From: JBDIAG01 sp963835085
GTDB lineage: Bacteria; Actinomycetota; Actinomycetes; Actinomycetales; CAWJMD01
NCBI GenBank assembly: GCA_963835085.1
Contig: CAWIED010000001.1
Location: forward strand, 3,534,001-3,598,000
Length of the DNA stretch: 64,000 bases
Direction of reading: 5' to 3'
Shown here: one piece after another, positions 17,540-25,373 of the stretch
Layout of the letters: every line of letters begins with the position of its first letter
Position numbering within the stretch: the stretch's first letter is position 1
Position numbers and translations under genes: made by a program
Notes under the pieces: generated by a model
What the model saw: the letters and a program-made list of their open reading frames with translations, nothing else
The model's database searches: none
Told to the model about the DNA's origin: nothing

Positions 17540-18019
17540 TCAGTGCACGAGGCTGGCCGCGGCGGGCACCCGAGAGAGCAGGAATTGAAGAAGGTCGAGC
17601 GACTGGCTTTCCTCGCGCACGTCGACCTCGCGCATGAGGTCAGTGATGTCGGCCGGGTCGATGCCGAGATAGCGCGCCAGCTTCGCGGGCTCCCCCTTGC
17701 CCGTCCACCGCCTGACGCCGACGACGAAGGGCGTGTCGGGGGAGAGCTCCTTGAACCGGCGCAGAATGAGCCGGGCGTCGTCGACGCTGAACTGCCGGGA
17801 CGTGTCGACGAGCACGACGTAGCCGCGCATGCCCTTCGACAACACGCGCCACATGAACTCGAAGCGCTCCTGACCCGGGGTTCCGAACAACTGAACCTGG
17901 GTCGGGGTGCCGGACTGCCCCACGGGCGCAGGCACGAGCACGCTCGCGAAGTCGAGGCAGACCGTGGTGAACGCCTTGAGTGCGGCCGTGTCGTCGGAGA
18001 CGTGTGTCTCCGTGTGCAC
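17540..18019 (-). pseudogene. Small GTPase (Cvn/MglA-like), C-terminal part after in-frame TAG
   Basis: This 159-residue frame begins with GTG directly after the TAG that ends the P-loop fragment, in the same reading frame. It carries the switch-I-like region, the G3 motif of this GTPase group (LFGTPGQERF) and the rest of the Rossmann-like fold. The G4 guanine-specificity motif NKxD is not recognisable; the place holds GVRRWTGKG. Read together, the two parts give a 264-position GTPase lacking only one sense codon. It is either a pseudogene, a read-through product, two chains made by stop-restart, or an assembly error. Confidence 0.75.
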
Positions 18020-18334
18020 CTAGGCGCCCGGACCACCGAGCTTGGTCACCATGGTCGTCTTGCCGGCTGCGAACGGACCGGTGACGACGATCTTGACGTC
18101 GGAGTCACCGTCCAAACGCTGTTGCGGCCAGGTGACGGGCTTCGACGGGAAGGGGCGGAACTGCAGAACCGGCGACTCGGTCGGCTGGCTGGGCACCGGC
18201 CCGCGAGCCGCCGGAACCGGCGTCCGCGCGGCATTGGGCCGCGCAAACGCCGGTTCCTCGGTCAGACGGCTGGCCGCCCTGCCGTTGGTGTCGCCGCGCA
18301 GGAATCCGAACAGACCCCGCGGGCGATCACTCAC
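18020..18334 (-). pseudogene. Small GTPase (Cvn/MglA-like), N-terminal P-loop part ending at TAG
   Basis: A 104-residue frame starting at GTG, overlapping the upstream Roadblock stop by four bases. The first ~75 residues are a Pro/Arg-rich, disordered-looking leader. Then comes DVKIVVTGPFAAGKTTMV, with the Walker A/G1 loop at about residues 86-93. The frame stops at TAG only ten residues after the loop, where homologues continue through switch I. The next codon is a GTG that opens the remainder of the GTPase. Alone this fragment could not form a G domain. Confidence 0.75.
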
Positions 18335-18699
18335 AGCTCGATCGGGCTCTCGAGGTTGGAGAGCTGGCGACGGGCCATGGCCAGGTTGGCCTTGCTCTTG
18401 TCGAGAGCAATGTAGAGGAACAGGCCCTGGCCGTTGCGGGCCGTGATGAGACGCAGCAGGTGGTACTGCGAGTTGAGGGTGATGAGGATGTCCTCGATCT
18501 TCTCCTCCAGGCCCAGCGCAGCCATGGTGCGCAGCTTGGCCTTGACCACGTCGGAGTTGCCCGCGGCCGCGACGTCCAGGTCGAGGCTGCCACCACCGGC
18601 CTGACCGAGGGACATGCCCGTCTCGTAGTCGACCAGTGCGGCGCCGATCGCGCCGTCGATCTGCATGGCGTCCTTGAGGATGACGTCAACGTTGCCCAT
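18331..18699 (-). CDS. Roadblock/LC7-domain protein, first gene of GTPase operon
   Basis: A 122-residue protein with the Roadblock/LC7 pattern: the opening helix, GAIGAALVDYETGMSLG, AAAGNSDVVKAKLRTMAALG, then the strand pair around YHLLRLI and LFLYIALDKSKANLAMARRQL. The ATG at 18699 has a strong AGGGGGA ribosome site. It is followed by the split GTPase and a second Roadblock gene, an MglA/MglB-like arrangement. Conservon-type histidine kinase and DUF742 genes are absent here. Confidence 0.85.
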   Translation of the reverse strand: MGNVDVILKDAMQIDGAIGAALVDYETGMSLGQAGGGSLDLDVAAAGNSDVVKAKLRTMAALGLEEKIEDILITLNSQYHLLRLITARNGQGLFLYIALDKSKANLAMARRQLSNLESPIEL

Positions 18700-18933
18700 A
18701 GGTGTTCCCCCTGTTAGTTGCGAGCCGTCGGGCCCGCCTCCTGTTTGGCGGCCCGACGGTCCTACTGACCCCTTGTTCATCGGGCTGGGGGACACCCGAG
18801 TTTGAGTCGGGCTTGTGAGGCATTCAGGCGAATCGTTTTCGCCTGGTGGAGAGGCTCTCGATTCGGGATGGCGTCGGCTGCACCTGAGCGCCGGACGCAT
18901 TTATGAGAGGGTTCTGCACGTGAGAAGGACCGC

Positions 18934-19431
18934 ATGGCCACCCGAATAGCCGTGGAGCGCGAAGTGGCTGCAGCGCCCGCCACAGTGTTCGCAGTGTTGG
19001 CAGACCGAGACTGCACCCAGCGCCGGATGGCTCTCGATCTGCAGATGCAGGCCCACGTCTCGTCGTTCGACACCACCGACCACTCGTTGCAGCTGGTCGT
19101 CGACGCCCACCTGCCGGCCTCATGGATGCCCCCGGGCTTCAACTCGACCCCTGAGTTACGTCGCACGGAGGAGTGGCGCACCGACGGCAGCGACTACGTG
19201 GGCACGCTCGGCCTGGTCGTGAAAGACCTGCCCGTGCGTTGCGTCGGAGAGTTGGGGCTGCTCAGCTGGCAGGGCGGTTCGGTGTTGTCGTTCACCGTCG
19301 AGCTGGCCGTCGACGTGCCCTTCCTGGGGCCCACAATCGAACGGATGATCCGCGACCGGATGGAGCCGGCCTTCGTCGCCGAGCTGGCCTTCATCGCCGA
19401 GCAGGCCACCGGCTCGGCCACCTCCGGATAG
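18934..19431 (+). CDS. DUF2505 (SRPBCC-like) protein
   Basis: A 165-residue protein resembling DUF2505 members of the START/SRPBCC helix-grip fold: an N-terminal strand then APATVFAVLAD, a central antiparallel sheet, and a long C-terminal helix (ERMIRDRMEPAFVAELAFIAEQ). Such folds bind hydrophobic ligands; the ligand here is unknown. It lies 19 bases before crtYc on the same strand, so it may be co-transcribed with the carotenoid genes. It diverges from the Roadblock operon. Confidence 0.75.
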   Translation: MATRIAVEREVAAAPATVFAVLADRDCTQRRMALDLQMQAHVSSFDTTDHSLQLVVDAHLPASWMPPGFNSTPELRRTEEWRTDGSDYVGTLGLVVKDLPVRCVGELGLLSWQGGSVLSFTVELAVDVPFLGPTIERMIRDRMEPAFVAELAFIAEQATGSATSG

Positions 19432-19450
19432 TCGGGTAGTCGGGGCGAGA

Positions 19451-19828
19451 GTGCGGCACTACGAGTACCTGCTGCTGATGGCCTGCTGCCTGCTCATCAC
19501 GCTGCCCCTGGAGTTCGTGTTCCGGGCCCGGGTCTACCGGCGCCCCGTGCCTCTGCTCAGCACCCTGCTGGTGGTGGCCGTAGTGTTCTCGGCCTGGGAT
19601 CTCGTGGCCATCGACCGCGACCACTGGTCGTACTCCAAGCCCTTCGTCACCGGCGTCGAGCTGCCCGGCGGGCTGCCGCTGGAAGAAGTGGTCTTCTTCC
19701 TGGTCATCCCGCTCTGCGCGCTGCTCACCTATGAGGCGGTGGGGACAGTGCTGGGTTGGGTTGGGGGGCTGGGCTGGGTTGGGGGCCGCCGGGCCGGGGG
19801 GAGCGGGGCGGGCCCAGACGATGGGTGA
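19451..19828 (+). CDS. crtYc: Lycopene cyclase subunit, CrtYc type
   Basis: A 125-residue membrane protein with three hydrophobic segments. It has the heterodimeric lycopene cyclase motif LPLEEVVFFLVIPLCALLTYEAV near residues 75-97; read as blocks, PLEEVVFF is the diagnostic part. With CrtYd it forms beta-ionone rings on lycopene. Its last ~20 codons are an unusual Gly/Trp-rich tail encoded by a dense run of G-tracts. The GTG start is used; the stop overlaps the crtYd ATG by eight bases. Confidence 0.9.
   Translation: MRHYEYLLLMACCLLITLPLEFVFRARVYRRPVPLLSTLLVVAVVFSAWDLVAIDRDHWSYSKPFVTGVELPGGLPLEEVVFFLVIPLCALLTYEAVGTVLGWVGGLGWVGGRRAGGSGAGPDDG
19752..19812 (+). repeat. Dense G-tract run at the crtYc/crtYd junction
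   Basis: Between 19752 and 19812 the plus strand has about nine runs of three or more G, separated by short loops (for example GGGTTGGGTTGGGGGG). It ends nine bases before the crtYd start codon. The pattern meets the loose definition of a G-quadruplex-forming sequence on the mRNA strand. It also encodes the GWVGG-type repeats in the tail of crtYc. Confidence 0.7.
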
Positions 19829-20150
19829 GTACACGCTCGCCTGCGTCGTGGCCGTGTCGGCCGTGCTCGTGGCCGACCTGTGGCTGGTGGGCACCAGGCT
19901 CGTGACCACCCTGCAGTTCTGGTTGACCATGGCGATCTGCTGGGGCTTCCAGGTGCTGGTCGACGGCTGGCTGACGAAGCTCTCCAACCCCATCGTCATC
20001 TACAACCCCCACCATTTCAGCGGGCTGCGCTGGCCGTGGAACATCCCCGTCGAAGACTTCGCCTTCGGGTTCGCCCTGATGACCCTGGCGTTGATGCTCT
20101 GGCGACGGCTCACCGCCGGCCGGGTGGGCTCTGCCAAGGTGGACACGTGA
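19821..20150 (+). CDS. crtYd: Lycopene cyclase subunit, CrtYd type
   Basis: A 109-residue membrane protein, the partner of CrtYc. The diagnostic C-terminal motif, WPWNIPVEDFAFGFAL, corresponds to the conserved WDIPVEDF block of CrtYd/LitB proteins. The NPIVIYNPHHFSG segment also fits. Start is ATG at 19821, overlapping crtYc; its stop overlaps the next gene (GTGA). A frame upstream of the ATG is open but duplicates crtYc coding in another phase. Confidence 0.9.
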   Translation: MGEYTLACVVAVSAVLVADLWLVGTRLVTTLQFWLTMAICWGFQVLVDGWLTKLSNPIVIYNPHHFSGLRWPWNIPVEDFAFGFALMTLALMLWRRLTAGRVGSAKVDT

Positions 20151-20941
20151 CTCTCCCGCCGCCTCGCGCTGTGCCCGCTGTCGAGCCCGCGGACGGCTCG
20201 GCCGCCCCCTTCGATCCGGTAGCCGGCTTCGATCTCGTGGCCGCCGCGTACGACCGCCAGGTGAGCCTGAACCCGGGCTACCACGCGAACCTGCGGCGCG
20301 CCGCCGAGGCGCTCCTGGATGCTTCCCCACGGCCTACGGATGGACGGCTAGCCCTGCTCGACGTGGGCTGCGGATCGGGCGCTTCGACCAAGGCGCTCGC
20401 CCTGGCCTGTCTGCGCCGCGGGACGGAGTATCGGCTGCTGGGCGTCGACGGGTCTGCCGGCATGCTGGCTGCCGCCCGCGCCAAGCGCTGGCCGGCAGGA
20501 GTGCGGTTCGCGCAGGGTTGGGCAGGTGCGCTCACGGGCATTGCCGCGGTGGACGACGGGGCGCCCTTCGACGCCATCCTGGCTGCCTACCTGGTGCGCA
20601 ACGTGCCCGAGGCCGAGCGTGATGCGGCCCTGTGCGAGCTGGTCGCCCTGCTGCGGCCGGACGGCGTGCTGGCAGTGCACGAGTACTTGGTGCGGGGCAA
20701 CCCGGTGGCCGCCGCGGTGTGGACCCTCGTCAGTTGGGGCATCGTCGTCCCGCTGGGTTGGCTGACCGCCCGGCACACCCGGCTCTACCGGTACCTGTGG
20801 CGCAGCGTTCTGCGCTTCGACTCGGTGGACACGCTGCGCGCGCGGCTGCACGCGGCGGGTCTGGTCGACCTCCAGGTCGTGCCCGCAACCGGCTGGCACC
20901 GCGGCATCCTGCACACCGTCGTAGGGCGGCGGCCTGAGTGA
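20147..20941 (+). CDS. crtT: Class I SAM-dependent methyltransferase of the crtYTU cluster
   Basis: A 264-residue methyltransferase with motif I LLDVGCGSGASTKALAL near residues 70-85, the acidic motif LLGVDGSAGML, and an AYLVRNVPEAERDAAL region resembling UbiE/CrtT-type enzymes. Its place between lycopene cyclase and crtU matches the crtY-T-U order of Streptomyces isorenieratene clusters, where crtT is described as a methyltransferase gene. The exact substrate is not established. GTG start at 20147 overlaps the crtYd stop by four bases. Confidence 0.78.
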   Translation: MTLPPPRAVPAVEPADGSAAPFDPVAGFDLVAAAYDRQVSLNPGYHANLRRAAEALLDASPRPTDGRLALLDVGCGSGASTKALALACLRRGTEYRLLGVDGSAGMLAAARAKRWPAGVRFAQGWAGALTGIAAVDDGAPFDAILAAYLVRNVPEAERDAALCELVALLRPDGVLAVHEYLVRGNPVAAAVWTLVSWGIVVPLGWLTARHTRLYRYLWRSVLRFDSVDTLRARLHAAGLVDLQVVPATGWHRGILHTVVGRRPE

Positions 20942-22485
20942 GGCCGCTGCGTGTGAGAGCGCTGCGCGCGCCTCGGCACGGACAGCACTGGCGGCCCGGG
21001 CGAGATCGGCGAGCCGTCCGGCACCGCCCGCCGCAGCCGGTTGCCGGCGGCCGCCCCTTACGCAAGGTCGTGGTGGTGGGCGGCGGCATCGCCGGTCTGG
21101 CGGCAACCACCGCGCTGGCCGAACGCGGCGTCCGGGTGGTGCTCCTGGAGCGCGAGGCCTGGCTGGGCGGGCGGGCCGGCGCCTGGCCCACCACCCTGGC
21201 GGACGGCTCTGCGGTGAGCATGAGCCGCGGCTTCCATGCCTTCTTCCGGCAGTACTACACGCTGCGCGCGCTGCTGCGACGCAGTGATCCCGACCTGTCC
21301 CGGCTGCGACCGATCGACGACTACCCGCTCGTGGCCGGCGACGGCAGCCGTGACTCCTTCACTGGCATCGCCCGCACGCCCCCGTTCAACCTCGCCCATT
21401 TCGTGGCCAGGAGTCCGTCGTTCACCGCGCGTGAGCTGGCCGGGGTCAACGTGGGCGAGGCGCTGCGGCTGCTGAAGGTCGAGTTCCCCGCCACGTTCAG
21501 CGAGTACGACGGGGTGTCGGCCGCAGACTTCCTCGACCGGCTGCGGTTTCCGGCCAAGGCCCGGCACCTCAGCCTGGAGGTGTTCGCTCGCTCGTTCTTC
21601 GCCGACCCGCGCGGCTTCTCGGCCGGTGAGCTGGTGGGCATGTTCCACACGTACTTCGTGGGATCGGCCGAGGGCCTGCTGTTCGACGTGCCCGACGACG
21701 ACTACGACACGGCCTTGTGGGCCCCGCTCGCCCGCTACCTGCACGGCCTCGGCGTCCAAGTGCGCACCGAGGCAGCGGTCCTGGGCAGCACGGCGGACGA
21801 ACTCGTCCACGTTCACCTTGAGGATGCCGAAATAGAATGCGACGCGGTGATCTTCGCCACCGACCTGAGATCCGTACAGCGGTTGGCAGGCGATGCAACC
21901 TGGCTCAGCGGCCCTGACCTGCACGGCTGGCAGCAATCGCTGGCCGCCCGGCGCAGCGCCCCTCCGTTCGCCGTCTGGCGGTTGTGGTTCGACCGTCCCG
22001 TCGCCACCGGCACGCCGGCGTTCTTAGGCACCTCGGGGCGCGGTCCGCTCGACAACGTGTCGGTACTCGACCGCTTCGAGGCCGGCGCCGCAGCCTGGGC
22101 CCGCGCCACCGGCGGCAGTGTGGTGGAGCTGCACGGCTACGCGCTCGACCCCCTCCCCGATCCGACCCGGTTGCGGGAGTCGTTGCGCGACGAGCTGTTT
22201 CGGCTGCATCCCGAGCTCGCGGGGGCACGGGTGATCGACGAGCGATGGCTGGTGGCCGACGACTGCCCGCTGATCGGCACGGACCCCTGGGCGCAGCGGC
22301 CCGGTGTGCTCACGCCCGACCCCCGGCTGGTGTTGGCCGGCGACGGCATTCGCTGCGAACTGCCCGTGGCGCTGATGGAACGGGCCGCCGTCACGGGGGT
22401 GCAGGCCGCCAACGCCCTGCTCGCCGGAGCGGGTCTGGCCGGGCACGACATCTGGACCGTCCCGATGAAGGGCCTGCTGAGGTAA
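20938..22485 (+). CDS. crtU: CrtU-like FAD-dependent carotenoid desaturase/methyltransferase (isorenieratene synthase)
   Basis: A 515-residue flavoprotein. After a ~40-residue basic leader comes the dinucleotide motif VVVVGGGIAGLAATTAL, then LLEREAWLGGRAGAWP, and the SRGFHAFFRQYYTLRALLRR block typical of CrtU. CrtU converts the beta-ionone rings of beta-carotene to aromatic phi rings, giving isorenieratene. The GTG start overlaps the crtT stop (GTGA). The end motif VTGVQAANALL is a usual FAD-binding C terminus. An alternative would be a more general phytoene-desaturase-like oxidase. Confidence 0.82.
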   Translation: MRPLRVRALRAPRHGQHWRPGRDRRAVRHRPPQPVAGGRPLRKVVVVGGGIAGLAATTALAERGVRVVLLEREAWLGGRAGAWPTTLADGSAVSMSRGFHAFFRQYYTLRALLRRSDPDLSRLRPIDDYPLVAGDGSRDSFTGIARTPPFNLAHFVARSPSFTARELAGVNVGEALRLLKVEFPATFSEYDGVSAADFLDRLRFPAKARHLSLEVFARSFFADPRGFSAGELVGMFHTYFVGSAEGLLFDVPDDDYDTALWAPLARYLHGLGVQVRTEAAVLGSTADELVHVHLEDAEIECDAVIFATDLRSVQRLAGDATWLSGPDLHGWQQSLAARRSAPPFAVWRLWFDRPVATGTPAFLGTSGRGPLDNVSVLDRFEAGAAAWARATGGSVVELHGYALDPLPDPTRLRESLRDELFRLHPELAGARVIDERWLVADDCPLIGTDPWAQRPGVLTPDPRLVLAGDGIRCELPVALMERAAVTGVQAANALLAGAGLAGHDIWTVPMKGLLR

Positions 22486-22544
22486 GCCGAGCAGAGCGTT
22501 CCGCGAACCCGGCGTTTGACCCTGCGCCGGGGACATGCCCTATT

Positions 22545-22567
22545 ATTTCGATCAATCCAATCGGAAT
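22545..22567. promoter_or_regulatory. Imperfect inverted repeat upstream of the ABC operon
   Basis: ATTTCGAT-N7-ATCGGAAT, eight-base arms with one mismatch, lies 15 bases before the substrate-binding protein start. It is clearly AT-richer than the surroundings and sits where a regulator of sulfur or nitrogen uptake could bind. No specific family is recognised. Confidence 0.45.
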
Positions 22568-22582
22568 ACTTCAGGAGACCCG

Positions 22583-23668
22583 ATGACGTCGACCTCTCTG
22601 CCCTCGCGCCGCTTCGTGCTCGGCGCCTTCGCCGCCGCCTCGGCAGGGCTACTGGCCGGCTGCGGCTCCAGCGGCTCAACGGCATCGAGCGCCTCGGCCT
22701 CGACCGGCAGCAGCGCCACCACCGATGTGTCGATCGGCTTCTTCCCCAATGTGACCCATGCCCCGGCCCTGGTGGCCCAGGCCGCGGGCCTCTTCACGGC
22801 ACAGATCGGCAAGGGCGGGGGCAAGGCCTCACTCAAGTCGTTCAACGCCGGGCCCGACGTCATCCAGGCGATCCTGGGCGGCTCCCTCGACATCAGCTAC
22901 ATCGGCCCGAACCCGACGATCACCGCGTACACCAGGTCGAAGGGCGCAGCGATCCGGGTGATCGCCGGCAGCACCTCCGGCGGCGCCTCGCTCGTGGTCA
23001 AGCCGAGCATCACCTCGGCGGCCCAGCTCAAGGGCGCCAAGCTCGCCACCCCGCAGCTCGGCAACACCCAGGACGTGGCCCTGCGGTACTGGCTCACCAC
23101 CCAGAACCTCACCAGCGACGTGAACGGCGGCGGCGAGGTCAGCATCCTGCCGCAGAACAACTCCGCTGCGGTGCAGGCCTTCTCGACCGGCGCCATCGAC
23201 GGGGGCTGGCTTCCCGAGCCCTACGCGACCCAGCTCGTGCAGGCCGGCGGCAAGGTGCTGGTGGACGAGACGACACTGTGGCCGGGCGGCAAGTTCGTGA
23301 CCACCGACATCATCGTGCGCACCGAGTTCCTCAAGCAGAACCCGGCCACCGTCTCAGCGTTCCTGCAGGCGCACCTCGACGCGCTCGACGCCATCACCAA
23401 GGATCCGGCCAAGGCGCAGACCGACGTCGCGGCCCAGATCAAGGCGGTCACCCAGCAGGACACGAAGCCGGCCCTGCTCGCCGAGGCCTGGAAACACCTC
23501 ACGTTCACCGCCGACCCGTTGGCAGCCACGTTGAAGGAGTCTGCGACGCATGCCGAGAAGGTCGGCCTGCTGCCCAACAAGCCGACCGACGACTTCAAGG
23601 ACCTCTGGGACCTCACCCTGCTCAACAAGGCCCTGCAGGCCCGCCACCAACCTGAGGTGTCGGCATGA
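22583..23668 (+). CDS. ABC transporter substrate-binding lipoprotein (sulfonate/nitrate type)
   Basis: A 361-residue secreted lipoprotein. The signal peptide has a twin Arg (SRRFVLGAF) and the lipobox LLAGC, so it is probably anchored outside the membrane, perhaps through Tat. The mature part follows the NMT1/SsuA/TauA-like pattern: IGFFPNVTHAPALVAQAAGLF, a segment SLDISYIGPNPTI, then GAIDGGWLPEPYATQLV. The ligand could be an aliphatic sulfonate, taurine, nitrate or a thiamine precursor. ATG at 22583 has AGGAGA upstream. Confidence 0.87.
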   Translation: MTSTSLPSRRFVLGAFAAASAGLLAGCGSSGSTASSASASTGSSATTDVSIGFFPNVTHAPALVAQAAGLFTAQIGKGGGKASLKSFNAGPDVIQAILGGSLDISYIGPNPTITAYTRSKGAAIRVIAGSTSGGASLVVKPSITSAAQLKGAKLATPQLGNTQDVALRYWLTTQNLTSDVNGGGEVSILPQNNSAAVQAFSTGAIDGGWLPEPYATQLVQAGGKVLVDETTLWPGGKFVTTDIIVRTEFLKQNPATVSAFLQAHLDALDAITKDPAKAQTDVAAQIKAVTQQDTKPALLAEAWKHLTFTADPLAATLKESATHAEKVGLLPNKPTDDFKDLWDLTLLNKALQARHQPEVSA

Positions 23669-24459
23669 GCCTGGTAGCCGAGAGCGATACAGACCGGCGA
23701 TCCACGCCGCCGTTGCCGCGCGGCTCGCTGCGGCTGAGCGGCGTGAGCAAGACCTTCGGCCGCGGCACCGGGGCCGTCACCGCCCTGCGCGACGTCGACC
23801 TCGACATCCGCCCCGGTGAGTTCGTCACGATCGTCGGGGCCTCCGGCTGCGGCAAGTCGACCCTGCTGTCCCTCGTGGCCGAGCTGGAGAGCCCCACGTC
23901 GGGCACAGTGACGTCCGAGGGCGGGGTGGCCCTGATGTTCCAGGAGGCGACCCTGCTGCCCTGGCTCACCGCGGGGCAGAACGTGGCGCTGGCCTTGCGG
24001 CTTCGTGGCGTGCCCCGGCGCGAGCGCCGGGAGCGTTCGCTCGACCTGCTGCAGCGGGTCCGGCTGGCCGGCTACGCCGACAAGCGTCCGCATGAGCTGT
24101 CCGGAGGCATGCGCCAGCGGGTCGCCCTCGCCCGGGTGCTCGCCCAGGAGGCGGCGGTGGTGCTGATGGACGAGCCCCTCGGCGCGCTGGACGCGATGAC
24201 CCGCGACCAGATGCACAGCGAGATCGAGCGGGTCTGGGCCGACAACGGTCTCACCGTGGTGTTCGTGACGCACAACGTGCGCGAGGCAGTGCGGCTGGGC
24301 GACCGGGTGGTGCTGCTAGGTGCCCGGCCCGGACGGGTCGTGCACGAACAGCGGATCGACCTGCCCCGGCCCCGGGTCATGGATTCCGCCGAGGTGGCCA
24401 CCCTGGCCGCCGACCTCACGTACCGACTCCGAGAGGACGTGGCTCGCCATGTCGGTTGA
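23665..24459 (+). CDS. ABC transporter ATP-binding protein (SsuB/TauB-like)
   Basis: A 264-residue ATPase with Walker A VGASGCGKSTLL, Q-loop LMFQEATLLPWL, signature LSGGMRQR, Walker B VVLMDEPLGALDAMTR and switch His FVTHNVREA. These are all typical of the SsuB/TauB/NrtD group. The start ATG overlaps the binding-protein stop by four bases (ATGA). Intact and likely functional; it energises uptake by the permease encoded next. Confidence 0.94.
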   Translation: MSLVAESDTDRRSTPPLPRGSLRLSGVSKTFGRGTGAVTALRDVDLDIRPGEFVTIVGASGCGKSTLLSLVAELESPTSGTVTSEGGVALMFQEATLLPWLTAGQNVALALRLRGVPRRERRERSLDLLQRVRLAGYADKRPHELSGGMRQRVALARVLAQEAAVVLMDEPLGALDAMTRDQMHSEIERVWADNGLTVVFVTHNVREAVRLGDRVVLLGARPGRVVHEQRIDLPRPRVMDSAEVATLAADLTYRLREDVARHVG

Positions 24460-25345
24460 CATCTCGCCCCATCCGCAGACCGATCTCGAGAAGAACACCC
24501 CGGGCGAGGCCGTCACGACCACCGAGGCGACCACGGCACAGCCGGACCCCTCCGGCCGGCAGCGCTTCCGGCGGCGGCTCTGGGCCGCCTCCTGGCCGAA
24601 GCTGGTGGCCCTGATCCTGTTCGGCGCGATCTGGGAGATCGCGGTGCTATCGGGCTGGAAGCCCGACTACCTGCTTCCCGGGCCGGCCACCGTGTTGGCC
24701 GATCTGGGCACCCTCCTCACCCAGGGCGCCTTCTGGGACGCGTTCGCGCGCACCATGAGCCGCGCCCTGATCGGGTTCACCGCGGCCATGGTGATCGGCA
24801 CCGCGATCGGCCTGGCCGCTGCCCGCTCCCGGGTGCTCCGGGCCGGCATCGGCTCGCTGATCACCGGGTTGCAGACCATGCCGTCGGTGGTCTGGTTCCC
24901 GCTGGCCATCCTGCTGATCGGGCTCAATGAGCAGGCGATCACATTCGTCGTCATCCTCGGGGCAGCGCCGAGCATCGCCAACGGCATCCTGGCCGGAGTC
25001 GACCACGTGCCGCCGGCCCTGACCCGGCTGGGACGGGTGCTGGGCGCCCGCGGCTGGCGGCTTTACCAGTACATCGTGATCCCGGCGGCGCTGCCCAGTT
25101 ACGTCACCGGCCTCAATCAGGGCTGGGCCTTCGCCTGGCGCTCGCTGATGGCCGGCGAACTGCTCGTCGTCATTCCCGGCGCGGGTTCGCTGGGGTCGAG
25201 GCTGAGTTACTCGCAGGAGTTCGGCGACGCCACCGGGCTGCTGGCCAACATGATCGTCATCCTCGTGATCGGCATGCTCGCCGACGCCGTCTTCGGCGCT
25301 TTCTCCCGTCGCCTGCGGGCACGGCGCGGTCTTACGGTCAGCTGA
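24449..25345 (+). CDS. ABC transporter permease (SsuC/TauC-like)
   Basis: A 298-residue inner-membrane permease with about six hydrophobic segments after a ~45-residue charged N-terminal tail. The EAA-type loop GRVLGARGWRLYQYIVIPAALPSYVTGL, best read as GARGWRLYQYIVIPAA, contacts the ATPase. The ATG at 24449 overlaps the ATPase gene by 11 bases. Completes a three-gene uptake operon inserted between crtU and the convergent crtI. Confidence 0.92.
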   Translation: MSVDISPHPQTDLEKNTPGEAVTTTEATTAQPDPSGRQRFRRRLWAASWPKLVALILFGAIWEIAVLSGWKPDYLLPGPATVLADLGTLLTQGAFWDAFARTMSRALIGFTAAMVIGTAIGLAAARSRVLRAGIGSLITGLQTMPSVVWFPLAILLIGLNEQAITFVVILGAAPSIANGILAGVDHVPPALTRLGRVLGARGWRLYQYIVIPAALPSYVTGLNQGWAFAWRSLMAGELLVVIPGAGSLGSRLSYSQEFGDATGLLANMIVILVIGMLADAVFGAFSRRLRARRGLTVS

Positions 25346-25373
25346 GCTCTATCGGGCAGGTCTGGTCCTTGGA

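Noticed and set aside
17121..18699. A complete conservon (CvnABCD)
   Set aside because: No histidine kinase-like or DUF742 gene is present; only Roadblock and GTPase parts.
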